Position numbers and translations under genes: made by a program. Shown here piece after piece: positions 55,639 to 64,000 of a DNA stretch of 64,000 nucleotides (position 1 is the first letter of the stretch; each line of letters starts with the position of its first letter). The stretch is from Caulobacter soli (GTDB lineage Bacteria > Pseudomonadota > Alphaproteobacteria > Caulobacterales > Caulobacteraceae): the NCBI RefSeq assembly GCF_011045195.1, contig NZ_CP049199.1, forward strand, positions 2,790,001 to 2,854,000, read 5' to 3'. The notes below the pieces were generated by a model. That model made no database searches, was not told the DNA's origin, and saw only the letters and a list, made by a program, of their open reading frames with translations.

Positions 55639-57123
55639 CTATTCCGCCGCCAGGGCGGTGTTGGCGATGGCCGCGCGGTCGGGGGCGGCTTTCCAGAAGT
55701 AGCGGGTAAAGCCGCGCTTCTCGTCGACGTCCTTGATGCGGAACACCATCTTGACCGGCAGGCCGCTATCGACCTCGCCCTGCTCGACGTCGGTGATGTC
55801 CATCATGATCCGCCCGCCGCCCTCGAAGACGATCATGCCGTAGTGGTTGGGCGGGCTCATCGAGAAGGTCAGGTAGTCGGCCGAGTAGCTGAGCACCGAG
55901 GCCTTGCGCTCGGCGAAGCGGTACGGCTCCTGGGTGTCGACGGCCGGGTTGTTGGGGGCCACCGAGATCCGGGTGCGGGGGAACTGGACCACGCCGGTTT
56001 CGCGGCAGCGACCGCCGACCAGGCCCAGGATCTGGTCCTGGTTGCGATAGAGGGTGGTCAGGGCCGTCTTGTTGTCCTTCTCGGCCCGCATACCCTTGTC
56101 CCATTCGACCAGGCCGTTGAAGGTAAGGAACTTCAGATAGTTGTCCTCGATTTTTCGATCGGCCAGCGAACCGGTGACGCCACGCGCGGGGCGACGGTCG
56201 CCGATGTCGCCACCGGCGCGGAACACCAGGGCCTCCGCGCCCTGGCCGAACTGGGCGACCAGGACGATCTCGCCCGGCTTGGCCTGCTCCAGGGCATGGG
56301 CCAGCATCAGCGGACCGTGGGCGCAACCGGCTTCGCCCAGGGTCAGGGCCAGGTTGTCGCGCACCGCCTCGGGGGCGATCCCGATGGTCTTGGCCAAGCT
56401 AGCGGCCATGCCGGCGAAGGTGGACGGAAAGCAGAAATGCGAGACGTCCGAGGCGCTCAGACCCGAGACCTCCAAGGCCTGGCGGATGGCCGGCGGGACC
56501 AGCTTGACGATGCCCTCGTCGCGGATCCAGCGCTCCTCCCAGCCATAGTCGAATTCGCTGTCGGCCCCGCGGAAGTGGTCGACGAAGTCGTCGGTGATGC
56601 TGCCCCGGCCCAGGAATTCCGCCGCGCCGGCCTCAGCGGAAATCACGAACGCCGCCGCGCCGTCGCCGTTGTCGAGTTCCTGACTGGACGCAGCGCGAGC
56701 CCGCCGGTGTTCGCCGGTCGCGACCAGGGCGCGTTTCGCCGCGCCGCCCTGCACGGCCGCCAGCGCCTGGCCCAGCGCCGCCAGGCCACACCGCTGGGAG
56801 CCGGTCACGTCGGTCGAGGCGATGGCCTTTTCCAGGGTCAGGGCGGCGGCCACAATGCCGGCGTTCTGGCGGTCGACGAACGGGGCCGTGGTCGAGGCAA
56901 AGTAGAGGGCGTCGACAGCCGAGCGATCGTCGTCGGGGCCCAGGGCGTCACGCGCCGCCTCGACCGCCATGGTCAGGGCGTCTTCGTCCCAATTGGCCAT
57001 GGCGCGCTCGCCCTTGGCCTTGGCGCGGAGGTTGGGCGCGACCCAGGCGTTGGCCTCGGTCACCGCCTTGCGGCTGAGCCGAAGGCGCGGCGCATAGGCG
57101 CCCCAGGCGGCGATGCCGACCAT
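55639..57123 (-). CDS. HMG-CoA-synthase-like protein fused to DUF35 OB-fold domain
   Basis: A 494-residue fusion. Residues 1 to about 350 have the thiolase-fold of HMG-CoA synthases, with GSQRCGLAALGQAL at the expected Cys. The last 130 residues are a DUF35 OB-fold domain whose rubredoxin-like zinc site is degenerate (only one of four Cys remains near LVGGRC). A thiolase, an HMGCS and a DUF35 protein form a channelling complex in archaea. AGGGAG precedes ATG 57123. Confidence 0.88.
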   Translation of the reverse strand: MVGIAAWGAYAPRLRLSRKAVTEANAWVAPNLRAKAKGERAMANWDEDALTMAVEAARDALGPDDDRSAVDALYFASTTAPFVDRQNAGIVAAALTLEKAIASTDVTGSQRCGLAALGQALAAVQGGAAKRALVATGEHRRARAASSQELDNGDGAAAFVISAEAGAAEFLGRGSITDDFVDHFRGADSEFDYGWEERWIRDEGIVKLVPPAIRQALEVSGLSASDVSHFCFPSTFAGMAASLAKTIGIAPEAVRDNLALTLGEAGCAHGPLMLAHALEQAKPGEIVLVAQFGQGAEALVFRAGGDIGDRRPARGVTGSLADRKIEDNYLKFLTFNGLVEWDKGMRAEKDNKTALTTLYRNQDQILGLVGGRCRETGVVQFPRTRISVAPNNPAVDTQEPYRFAERKASVLSYSADYLTFSMSPPNHYGMIVFEGGGRIMMDITDVEQGEVDSGLPVKMVFRIKDVDEKRGFTRYFWKAAPDRAAIANTALAAE

Positions 57124-57224
57124 GTTCCACTCCCTGACCACCGCCTGTCTCAGCGACTTATCAGCGGTTAGCTTACGCTGGCGGAAAGGGTCGGCAAGTG
57201 TGACCTGACGTCAGCCGTGCGTCC

Positions 57225-58226
57225 TCAACGATACGGATCGTCGGTGTTCAGGAACCCGGCCACATAGTCCTCCACGCCGTCCTCCAGCGAGGTCATCGGC
57301 GCGTTGTAGCCGGCGGCGCGCAGGCGGCTCATGTCAGCCTGGGTGAAGTATTGGTACTTGCCGCGCAGCACTTCGGGCATGTCGAAATAGTCGATGTCGG
57401 GCTCGCGGCCCACGGCGCGGAACGTGGCTTCGGCCAGGGCCTTGAACGAGCGCGCCTTGCCCGAGCCCAGGTTGTAGACACCGTTGACGTGCGGGCTCTT
57501 GGCCAGCCAGGCGACCACATCGGCTACGTCGCGGACATAGACGAAGTCGCGCAGTTGGCCGCCGTCCTCGTAGTCGGGGTGGTGCGACTTGAACAGGCGC
57601 ACGCCCTCGCCCGCCGCCACCTTGGGCCAGATCTGGCAGACCACCGACTTCATGCCGTCCTTGTGGTCCTCGTTGGGGCCGTAGACGTTGAAGAACTTCA
57701 GTCCCACCCACTGGGTCGGCGCGTGACCCCGGGCGGCCTCGCGCACGGCGTAGATGTCGAACAGCGCCTTGGACCAGCCATAGGCGTTCAGCGGCCGCAG
57801 GGCCTTGAGGCTTTCCAGGTCGTCCTTGCCGTCGAAGCCTTGCAGGCCGTCGCCGTAAGTGGCGGCGGAGGAAGCATAAATCAGCCGCCGCTGATGCTGG
57901 GCGCACCACCGCCACAGATCCCGCGACAGCACGAAGTTGGACTGCACGATCAGGTCGGCGTCCGGCTCGGTGGTCGAGGAGACGGCGCCCATGTGGATCA
58001 CCAGCTCGACCTCGTCGCCGCGCTCGGCCAGCCAGTCGAACAGGTCTTCCGGCGCCACGAAGTCGGCGATCGGCGACTTGGCGAGGTTCTTCCACTTGTT
58101 CTGCGCGGCCTCGCCCAGCCAATCGCAGACCACGACGTCGAGACTGTCGTCCTCGCACAGCTTGGCCACGATGTTGGAGCCGATGAAACCGGCGCCGCCG
58201 GTGACGAGGATGACGCGTCTGGACAT
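57225..58226 (-). CDS. hldD: ADP-L-glycero-D-manno-heptose-6-epimerase
   Basis: A 333-residue NADP-dependent epimerase that converts the D-glycero to the L-glycero heptose for the lipopolysaccharide core. GGAGFIGSNIV is the Rossmann motif and the catalytic YxxxK is YGWSK in LNAYGWSKA. KFFNVYGPNE is typical. Length matches the family. It is divergent from the photolyase gene across 57 bases. Confidence 0.95.
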   Translation of the reverse strand: MSRRVILVTGGAGFIGSNIVAKLCEDDSLDVVVCDWLGEAAQNKWKNLAKSPIADFVAPEDLFDWLAERGDEVELVIHMGAVSSTTEPDADLIVQSNFVLSRDLWRWCAQHQRRLIYASSAATYGDGLQGFDGKDDLESLKALRPLNAYGWSKALFDIYAVREAARGHAPTQWVGLKFFNVYGPNEDHKDGMKSVVCQIWPKVAAGEGVRLFKSHHPDYEDGGQLRDFVYVRDVADVVAWLAKSPHVNGVYNLGSGKARSFKALAEATFRAVGREPDIDYFDMPEVLRGKYQYFTQADMSRLRAAGYNAPMTSLEDGVEDYVAGFLNTDDPYR

Positions 58227-58283
58227 GATCCGCGTTATGGCACAGGGGGCGGTGGGGGCAAGGTATTGGCTCGGAGCGTCGGA

Positions 58284-59723
58284 GTGAACGTGCGGATCGA
58301 TCGAGACGGCCCCATCCTCGTCTGGCTGCGCAAGGACCTGCGCCTGGCCGACAACCCCGCCCTGGCCGCGGCCGCCGCCACGGGCCGGCCGGTGATCCCC
58401 CTCTACATCCTGGACGAGACGCCCGGGGTGCGCCCGATAGGCGCCGCTTCGCTGTGGTGGCTGGACAAATCACTGGCCGCCCTGGCCGCCTCGCTGGGGA
58501 CGATCGGCTCGCGGCTGATCCTGCGGCGCGGACCGGCACGCGCGGTGCTGGAGGACGTCGTCGCCCACGCCAAGCCCGCCGCCGTGGTCTGGAATCGTCT
58601 CTACGACGCCGACTCCATTGAACGCGACAGCGACCTCAAGGCCTGGCTGAAGGACGACGGGATCGCCTGCGAGAGCTTCAACGCCGGCCTGCTGAACGAA
58701 CCCTGGACGGTGAAGAACGGCTCGGGCCAGCCCTACAAGGTCTTCACCCCGTACTGGCGCGCGGCCCGCGACCAGCTGCACCACGTCCATGTCGAGTCCG
58801 CGCCCAAGGCTCCGGCCGCGCCCGGCCACTGGCCGCGCACCGAGGCGCTGGACGGCTGGAACCTGCACCCCACCCGGCCTGATTGGTCCAAGGGCTTCGA
58901 CCTATGGACGCCCGGCGAGGCTGGGGCGCTGGAGCGGCTGGACGACTTCCTGTCTGGGCCGATCGCCGACTACGACCACAAGCGCGACTTCCCGGGCGTG
59001 GAGGTTACTTCGCGCCTTTCCCCGCATCTGCACTTCGGCGAGATCGGCCCGCGCCAGGTCTGGGTCGCGGCCCGCACCGCCGCCGAAGCCGGCGACGCGC
59101 CCGCCGGCCAGGTCGAGAAGTTCCTGTCCGAGATCGGCTGGCGCGAGTTCAACCATTCGATCCTGTTCCACAACCCGAACCTGCCGAAGGCCAATTTCCG
59201 GCCGGAGTTCGACGGCTTTCCCTGGGTGCGCGACGACGCCGCGTTCGAGGCCTGGACCCGAGGCCAGACCGGCTATCCCATCGTCGACGCCGGAATGCGC
59301 GAGCTGTGGGCCACCGGCTTCATGCACAACCGCGTGCGGATGATCGTCGCCTCGTTCCTGATCAAGCACCTGCTGATCGACTGGCGTAAGGGCGAGGCCT
59401 GGTTCTGGGACACGCTGGTCGACGCCGACCTGGCCAACAATGTCGGCAACTGGCAATGGGTGGCGGGCAGCGGAGCCGACGCGGCGCCCTATTTCCGCAT
59501 CTTCAACCCGATCGCCCAGGGCCAGAAATTCGACCCCGCCGGCGCCTATGTCCGCCGCTGGGTTCCGGAACTGGCCGTCCTGCCCGACGCACTGATCCAC
59601 GAACCGTGGAAGGCTTCAGCCCATTCCTCCGGCGCCAAGCGGCCCTATCCTGAACCGATCGTCGGACATTCGGCGGCGCGTGAGCGCGCGCTCGAGGCCT
59701 ATCGCGACCTCAAGGGAGGTTAG
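58284..59723 (+). CDS. phr: Deoxyribodipyrimidine photolyase
   Basis: A 479-residue flavoprotein that splits UV-induced cyclobutane pyrimidine dimers using blue light. The antenna domain (LVWLRKDLRLADNP) is at the start; the FAD domain holds RLSPHLHFGEI, SEIGWREFNH and the WRKGEAWFWDTLVDADLANNVGNWQWVAG region. GTG 58284 or GTG 58290 starts the protein; both have a GGAG upstream. It is divergent from hldD. Confidence 0.96.
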   Translation: MNVRIDRDGPILVWLRKDLRLADNPALAAAAATGRPVIPLYILDETPGVRPIGAASLWWLDKSLAALAASLGTIGSRLILRRGPARAVLEDVVAHAKPAAVVWNRLYDADSIERDSDLKAWLKDDGIACESFNAGLLNEPWTVKNGSGQPYKVFTPYWRAARDQLHHVHVESAPKAPAAPGHWPRTEALDGWNLHPTRPDWSKGFDLWTPGEAGALERLDDFLSGPIADYDHKRDFPGVEVTSRLSPHLHFGEIGPRQVWVAARTAAEAGDAPAGQVEKFLSEIGWREFNHSILFHNPNLPKANFRPEFDGFPWVRDDAAFEAWTRGQTGYPIVDAGMRELWATGFMHNRVRMIVASFLIKHLLIDWRKGEAWFWDTLVDADLANNVGNWQWVAGSGADAAPYFRIFNPIAQGQKFDPAGAYVRRWVPELAVLPDALIHEPWKASAHSSGAKRPYPEPIVGHSAARERALEAYRDLKGG

Positions 59724-59811
59724 CCCCCACCACCCGGTTAGGTAGTAACCCCATTTACAGCTTGGTTCCGAGAGTTCTTAATTTCGGCATCAGTTAAGGA
59801 TGGGAGCGTCG

Positions 59812-61047
59812 ATGACCGATATCCTGCCTGCGACCTGGCCCGCCACGGCCCGCGACCCCGAGCTGCGTCGCGCCCCGGCCGCCTTCCGAACCGCCCTCCG
59901 CGTGGCCGTGGAGAACTGGGCGGTGGGAACCCTGACCTTCGTCCTGCCGTCCGGAAAGCCGTTGCGGATCGTCGGCAAGACGCCGGGTCCGGACGCGGTG
60001 ATCCGCATCCACGACTACCGGTTCATCCGCCGGGCCCTGGCCTCGGGCGACATTGGCTTCGCCGAGGGCTACATGGCCGGCGAGTGGGACACGCCCGACC
60101 TGTCGGTGGTGCTGGAAGCGTTCTCGCGCAACTTCGACCGGCTGACGGCCCTGGTGCGCGGCAATCCGCTGATGCAGGCGGTCAACAAGCTCTACCACCT
60201 GTTCCATCGCAATGATCGCGAGGGCTCGCGCAAGAACATCCACGCCCACTACGACCTGGGCAACAGCTTCTATTCGCGCTGGCTCGACCCCAGCATGACC
60301 TATTCCTCGGCCCTCTATGAGACCCCCAGCCAGCCGCTGGACCAGGCTCAACGGGCCAAGTACGCGGCCCTGGCGCGCTCGATCGACCTGAAGCCCGGCC
60401 AGCACGTGCTGGAGATCGGCTGTGGCTGGGGCGGTTTCGCCGAGTTCGCGGCCAAGGAGGTCGGCGCCAAGGTGACCGGCGTCACCATCTCCCAGGCCCA
60501 GCACGACTTCGCCCGCCAGCGGCTGTTCGACCAGGGCCTGGCCGAAAAGGCCGACATCCGCCTGATCGACTATCGCGACATCCAGGGCCAGTTCGACGCC
60601 GTCGCCTCGATCGAGATGTTCGAGGCGGTGGGCGAGGAGTACTGGCCCACCTATTTCGGCAAGATCCGCGAAGTGCTGTCGCCCGGCGGCCGCGCCGGCC
60701 TGCAGATCATCACCATCCGCGACGAGCTGTTCGCCCGCTATCGCAGCCATACCGACTTCATCCAGCGCTACGTCTTCCCGGGCGGCATGCTGCCCAGCGA
60801 AGCCCGCCTGCGCCAGGAAACCGACGCCGCCGGCCTGGCCTGGACCGACGTCAATCGCTTCGGCCAGAACTACGCCGACACCCTGGCCGAGTGGGCCGCG
60901 CGGTTCGAGGCCGCCTGGGGCGACATCAAGGGCCAGGGCTTCGACGAGCGGTTCCGGCGGCTGTGGCGGTTCTATCTCAGCTACTGCGAGGCCGGCTTCC
61001 GCACCGAGCGCACCAATGTGATCCAGCTGGGCCTGTCGCGGATTTAG
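59812..61047 (+). CDS. cfa: Cyclopropane-fatty-acyl-phospholipid synthase family protein
   Basis: A 411-residue enzyme that transfers a methylene group from S-adenosylmethionine to unsaturated acyl chains of membrane phospholipids. The SAM motif EIGCGWGGF lies near residue 200. HYDLGNSFY and MTYSSALYE are hallmark motifs. ATG 59812 is preferred over ATG 59800 because GGGAGCG sits at suitable distance before it. Symbol given by family; the exact product could be a related C-methylated lipid. Confidence 0.93.
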   Translation: MTDILPATWPATARDPELRRAPAAFRTALRVAVENWAVGTLTFVLPSGKPLRIVGKTPGPDAVIRIHDYRFIRRALASGDIGFAEGYMAGEWDTPDLSVVLEAFSRNFDRLTALVRGNPLMQAVNKLYHLFHRNDREGSRKNIHAHYDLGNSFYSRWLDPSMTYSSALYETPSQPLDQAQRAKYAALARSIDLKPGQHVLEIGCGWGGFAEFAAKEVGAKVTGVTISQAQHDFARQRLFDQGLAEKADIRLIDYRDIQGQFDAVASIEMFEAVGEEYWPTYFGKIREVLSPGGRAGLQIITIRDELFARYRSHTDFIQRYVFPGGMLPSEARLRQETDAAGLAWTDVNRFGQNYADTLAEWAARFEAAWGDIKGQGFDERFRRLWRFYLSYCEAGFRTERTNVIQLGLSRI

Positions 61048-61131
61048 CGCCGCGCGAGTCTGGCGAATGGGTCCGTGCGTCCCGACCTTGGGTGTGCGTA
61101 CACTGAACGACGCGCACCCGAGGTCGACCCG

Positions 61132-61413
61132 ATGAACCTCTACACCCTGGTCCTGGATTTCCACGGCGGCACCTACATCACCCAGTTCGAGGCCGCCGCC
61201 CCGACCGACGCGGTCGCCGCCTGGTGCAAGGAGCTGGAGGACGAGCAATTGCTGGGCGAGGCCTCGTTCCCGGTGGCCGAGGGCATCATGGTCGACGCCA
61301 TCGAGAACCACCTGGTCGAGGTCGAGGGCCTGCACGGCGCCTGGTGCGCGGCGGCCACCGTCAACGGCAACCTGGCGCTGCTGAACGTGATCATCACCCA
61401 GCGCATCGATTGA
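61132..61413 (+). CDS. Small acidic protein, unrecognised
   Basis: A 93-residue soluble protein, YTLVLDFHGGTYITQF at the start and LLNVIITQR at the end, compatible with a small alpha/beta fold. No family was recognised. GAGG precedes ATG 61132. It lies between cfa and cysK, all on the same strand. Confidence 0.7.
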   Translation: MNLYTLVLDFHGGTYITQFEAAAPTDAVAAWCKELEDEQLLGEASFPVAEGIMVDAIENHLVEVEGLHGAWCAAATVNGNLALLNVIITQRID

Positions 61414-61518
61414 ACCTGCGCTGAAGTCGGCGAGGTCGCCTTCAGGAAAACTGGTCTTGCTTACCAGCCGCGCATCACGATCTACCCTACCGACCTCACG
61501 ACCGGCCGGACCGAAGAG

Positions 61519-62517
61519 ATGACCGTAAAGACCAGTGTTCTCGACGCTATCGGCGACACGCCCCTGATCCGCCTCAACCGCGCCAGCGACGCCACCGGTT
61601 GCGAGATCCTGGGCAAGGCCGAGTTCATGAACCCCGGCCAGTCGGTCAAGGACCGCGCGGCCCTGGGCATCATCCGCGACGCCGAAGCCAAGGGCCTGCT
61701 GCGACCCGGCGGCCGGATCGTCGAGGGCACGGCCGGCAACACCGGCATCGGCCTGGCCATGGTCGCCTCGGCCCTGGGCTACAAGACCACCATCGTCATC
61801 CCGCGCACCCAGAGCCAGGAGAAGAAGGACGCCATTCGGCTGCTCGGCGCCGAGCTCGTCGAGGTGGACGCCGTCCCCTACTCCAACCCCGACAACTATG
61901 TCCGCTATTCCGGCCGCCTGGCCGAGGAACTGGCCAAGACCGACCCTAACGGTGCGATCTGGGCCAACCAGTTCGACAACGTCGCCAATCGCCAGGCCCA
62001 CTTCGACACCACCGGCCCGGAGATCTTCGAGCAGACCGACGGCAAGGTCGACGGCTTCATCTGCGCGATCGGTTCGGGCGGCACCCTGGCCGGCGTCGCC
62101 GCCGCCCTGCGGGCCCGCAAGCCGTCGGTGAAGATCGGCCTGGCCGATCCGCACGGCGCCTCGCTCTACAGCTGGTACGCCGACGGCGAGCTGAAGGCCG
62201 AGGGGACCTCGATCAGCGAGGGCATCGGCCAGGGCCGGATCACCGCCAACCTCGAAGGCCTGGACGTCGACTATCCGTTCCGGGTCAGCGACGAGGAGAT
62301 GCTGGAGCAGGTCTTCGACCTGGTGCAGCACGAGGGCCTGTGCCTGGGCGGCTCGACCGGCATCAACGTGGCCGGCGCGGTGCGCATGGCCAAGGCCATG
62401 GGGCCGGGCCACACCATCGTGACCATCCTCTGCGACCATGGCTCGCGCTACCAGAGCAAGCTGTTCAACCCCGCCTTCCTGGCCGATAAGGGTTTACCCG
62501 TCCCGCCCTGGATGTAA
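61519..62517 (+). CDS. cysK: Cysteine synthase A
   Basis: A 332-residue PLP enzyme that makes L-cysteine from O-acetylserine and sulfide. The PLP lysine is K44 in GQSVKDRA, the substrate loop is TAGNTGIGLA, and the phosphate cradle is GSGGTLAG. GTSISEGIG is also typical. A perfect palindrome (ATCCCCTAGGGGAT) spans the stop and following bases. The upstream 105 bases contain a CTGAAG/CTTCAG hairpin and no recognised CysB-like site. Confidence 0.94.
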   Translation: MTVKTSVLDAIGDTPLIRLNRASDATGCEILGKAEFMNPGQSVKDRAALGIIRDAEAKGLLRPGGRIVEGTAGNTGIGLAMVASALGYKTTIVIPRTQSQEKKDAIRLLGAELVEVDAVPYSNPDNYVRYSGRLAEELAKTDPNGAIWANQFDNVANRQAHFDTTGPEIFEQTDGKVDGFICAIGSGGTLAGVAAALRARKPSVKIGLADPHGASLYSWYADGELKAEGTSISEGIGQGRITANLEGLDVDYPFRVSDEEMLEQVFDLVQHEGLCLGGSTGINVAGAVRMAKAMGPGHTIVTILCDHGSRYQSKLFNPAFLADKGLPVPPWM

Positions 62518-62595
62518 TCCCCTAGGGGATCACCAAAGGTTGCGACACTCAACCACCCAGTGCAGGATCATCCCAAGTCGCACCGGGAGGGCCTG

Positions 62596-63168
62596 ATGGC
62601 TTGGAAGGGTATTGTCGGCAAGAGTTTCACGCCGGACGCGTTCGAAACCTATTGCGAAGGCTTGAAGTGGTCGACCTGGCGGCCCAACTTCATCGTACTG
62701 CACAATACCGGCGTACCGTCGCTGGACCAGCGGCCCCAGGGACTGACCCAGCAGCACATCGCCAATCTCGAGGCCTACTACCGCGACAATCAGAAATGGA
62801 GCGCGGGCCCGCACCTGTTCGTCGACGACAAGCAGATCTGGGTCTTCACGCCCCTGACCGTGTCGGGCGTCCATTCGCCCAGCTGGAACAGCGTGGCCCT
62901 TGGCGTTGAGATGCTGGGCGACTTCGACAAGGACGCCTTTGATAGCGGCCGCGGGGCCCAGGTGCGCGACAATGTCGTGGCCGCCATGGCCACCCTCTCG
63001 ACCGTGCTGGGCCTGGATCCCAACTCCATGCGCCTGCATCGCGAGGATCCCAAGACCACCCACGCCTGCCCCGGCAAGAACGTCAAGAAGCTGGAGGTCA
63101 TCCAGCGCGTGCAGGACAAGATCGAGCAGGAAGCCCAGGAGCACAGCCTCAGCGAGGCGCATCCCTAG
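62596..63168 (+). CDS. N-acetylmuramoyl-L-alanine amidase-like protein (T7 lysozyme/PGRP fold)
   Basis: A 190-residue protein of the amidase_2 fold. The zinc ligands are H36 in VLHNTG, H148 in RLHRED and C158 in HACPGKN. It would cleave the amide between muramic acid and the stem peptide. There is no signal peptide, so it looks like a phage-type or recycling enzyme acting in the cytoplasm. GGGAGG precedes ATG 62596. No other phage gene is nearby. Confidence 0.88.
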   Translation: MAWKGIVGKSFTPDAFETYCEGLKWSTWRPNFIVLHNTGVPSLDQRPQGLTQQHIANLEAYYRDNQKWSAGPHLFVDDKQIWVFTPLTVSGVHSPSWNSVALGVEMLGDFDKDAFDSGRGAQVRDNVVAAMATLSTVLGLDPNSMRLHREDPKTTHACPGKNVKKLEVIQRVQDKIEQEAQEHSLSEAHP

Positions 63169-63174
63169 CCCCTT

Positions 63175-63206
63175 CCGCTCATCCCGGCATTCGCCGGGAT
63201 GAGCGG
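63175..63206 (+). terminator. Terminator after the amidase gene
   Basis: CCGCTCATCCCGGC and its complement form a perfect 14-bp stem with a 4-base loop seven bases after the amidase stop, followed by ATTTG. The TCATCCCGGCATTCGCCGGGATGA core is also a common intergenic repeat in this class. Confidence 0.75.
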
Positions 63207-63276
63207 ATTTGAGAGCCACCTTTCGAGCCTTACAGCCCTTGCTCCGCACCGCCGATCGCGTGATCTTGCCCGCCTT

Positions 63277-63311
63277 CTCGAAGGGGCGAGTCAGACCCCG
63301 AAAGGCTTTCG
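63277..63311 (+). promoter_or_regulatory. Structured leader of the sulfurtransferase gene
   Basis: CTCG-AAGGGG-CGAG (63277-63290) exposes a GGGG that can pair with CCCC at 63295-63298, a pseudoknot-like layout. CGAAA-GGC-TTTCG (63299-63311) then hides the weak AAAGG ribosome site next to the ATG. It matches no riboswitch family known to me. Confidence 0.35.
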
Positions 63312-63313
63312 TC

Positions 63314-64000
63314 ATGACCCACGCCGACCCACTCGTCTCGACCGCCTGGCTGGCCGAGCACCTCGACGCGCCGGACGTGCGGATCGTCGACGGCTCGTGG
63401 CACATGCCCGCCGCCCAGCGCGATCCCCGGGCCGAGTACGCCGTGGCCCACATCCCCGGCGCGGTGTTCTTCGACATCGACGAGATCTCGGACGAGACCT
63501 CCGACCTGCCGCACATGCTGCCCTCGCCGATCAAGTTCGCCTCGCGGGTCAAGAAGCTGGGCCTGGGCGACGGGTCGAAAATCGTCGTCTACGACACCAG
63601 CGGCATCCTGCCGGCCGCCCGCGTCTGGTGGGAGTTCCGCGCCATGGGCCACGAGGACGTGGTGGTGCTGGACGGCGGCCTGCCCAAGTGGATCGCCGAG
63701 GGCCGCCCGGTCGAGGACCTGGCCGTCACCCCGCAGGAACGTCACTTCACCCCGCGCTTCCAGGCCGACATCGTCCGCTCGATCGACCAGATGAAGCGCA
63801 ACCTGGAGACCGGTCGCGAACAGGTGATCGACGCCCGCGCCGCTGGCCGCTTCGAAGGCCGTGATCCCGAGCCCCGCGCCGGCCTGCGCGGCGGCCACAT
63901 CCCCGGCTCGCGCAACATTCCGCTGTCGGCCCTGCTGGCGCCCGACGGGACCATGCTGCCGGCCGACAAGCTGCCCGCCGTTTTCGAAGCGGCCGGTGTC
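63314..64000 (+). CDS. Thiosulfate/3-mercaptopyruvate sulfurtransferase (3' end outside window)
   Basis: The first 229 codons are visible. A complete N-terminal rhodanese domain (LVSTAWLAEHLDAPDVRIVDGSWH to about 140) is followed by the start of the second domain with IDARAAGRFEGRDPEPRAGLRGGHIPGS. This two-domain layout fits SseA-type sulfurtransferases, which move sulfur from mercaptopyruvate or thiosulfate to acceptors. The catalytic Cys loop lies beyond the edge. The position after cysK suits sulfur metabolism. Confidence 0.9.
   Translation, partial: MTHADPLVSTAWLAEHLDAPDVRIVDGSWHMPAAQRDPRAEYAVAHIPGAVFFDIDEISDETSDLPHMLPSPIKFASRVKKLGLGDGSKIVVYDTSGILPAARVWWEFRAMGHEDVVVLDGGLPKWIAEGRPVEDLAVTPQERHFTPRFQADIVRSIDQMKRNLETGREQVIDARAAGRFEGRDPEPRAGLRGGHIPGSRNIPLSALLAPDGTMLPADKLPAVFEAAGV

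Noticed and set aside
59794..62439. An 881-codon minus-strand frame opposite cfa and cysK
   Set aside because: It is antisense to two clear genes, has low-complexity composition and lacks a ribosome site.
62596..63168. T7-lysozyme-like amidase as evidence of a prophage
   Set aside because: No capsid, tail, holin, integrase or attachment-site sequence is near it; surrounding genes are chromosomal.

Overview
The window looks like a chromosomal segment of a Caulobacter species or a close member of the Caulobacteraceae. It is GC-rich and carries the complete Caulobacter-type flagellin locus (flaEY, fljJ, flaG, fljL, fljK, flaF, flbT, flmG, flmH). It also has a CtrA-type box, an alphaproteobacterial SOS box, sigma54 flagellar promoters and a FixK box. 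No phage, insertion sequence, tRNA, rRNA or CRISPR array was seen. The first gene (a cyclophilin) and the last (a sulfurtransferase) run off the ends.

Layout. 1-1115: two overlapping secreted cyclophilins. 1429-4840: three opposite-strand genes for unrecognised proteins (a small Cys-rich secreted protein, a secreted coiled-coil protein and a 634-residue helical protein with an internal hydrophobic segment); they sit where coaD would be expected to adjoin the cyclophilins. 4894-8199: coaD and gyrA. 8322-14151: sodC, a small membrane protein, and divergent biotin units (bioA plus an EamA transporter one way, bioF-bioD-oxidoreductase the other). 14148-19293: DUF2314 protein, AraC regulator, membrane protein, fatty acid desaturase and a GH79-like glycosidase. 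19361-21092: ssb with overlapping cell-cycle and SOS signals, and two envelope proteins. 21170-32563: flagellin locus.

32664-38171: small acidic proteins, a MoxR-type ATPase, a lipoprotein, a universal stress protein behind a FixK box, and an HD hydrolase/NrtR-like regulator pair. 38181-39815: an intergenic zone rich in palindromic repeats. 39803-48793: sterol desaturase family, outer membrane protein, KAS III-like synthase, secreted metallo-beta-lactamase-fold protein, NTF2-like protein, M48 protease, a three-gene polar amino acid ABC transporter and a degenerate GIY-YIG-like protein. 48847-53124: recG, a DJ-1/PfpI protein and an APH-like kinase pair. 53248-57123: DUF3089 protein, SCP-x-type thiolase and an HMG-CoA-synthase-like/DUF35 fusion. 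57225-64000: hldD, photolyase, cyclopropane-fatty-acid synthase family, cysK, a T7-lysozyme-like amidase and a sulfurtransferase.

The best understood functional unit is the flagellin locus. fljK and fljL each have a sigma54 promoter, a leader with two tandem A-loop hairpins, and a terminator. flbT and flaF encode the post-transcriptional regulators of flagellin, and flmG, an SpsF-like cytidylyltransferase and flmH encode glycosylation functions. A second PseH-like acetyltransferase lies beside fljJ. The best candidates for something undescribed are the 634-residue helical protein cluster, the paired leader hairpins as a possible FlbT target, and the thiolase plus HMGCS/DUF35 fusion pair.
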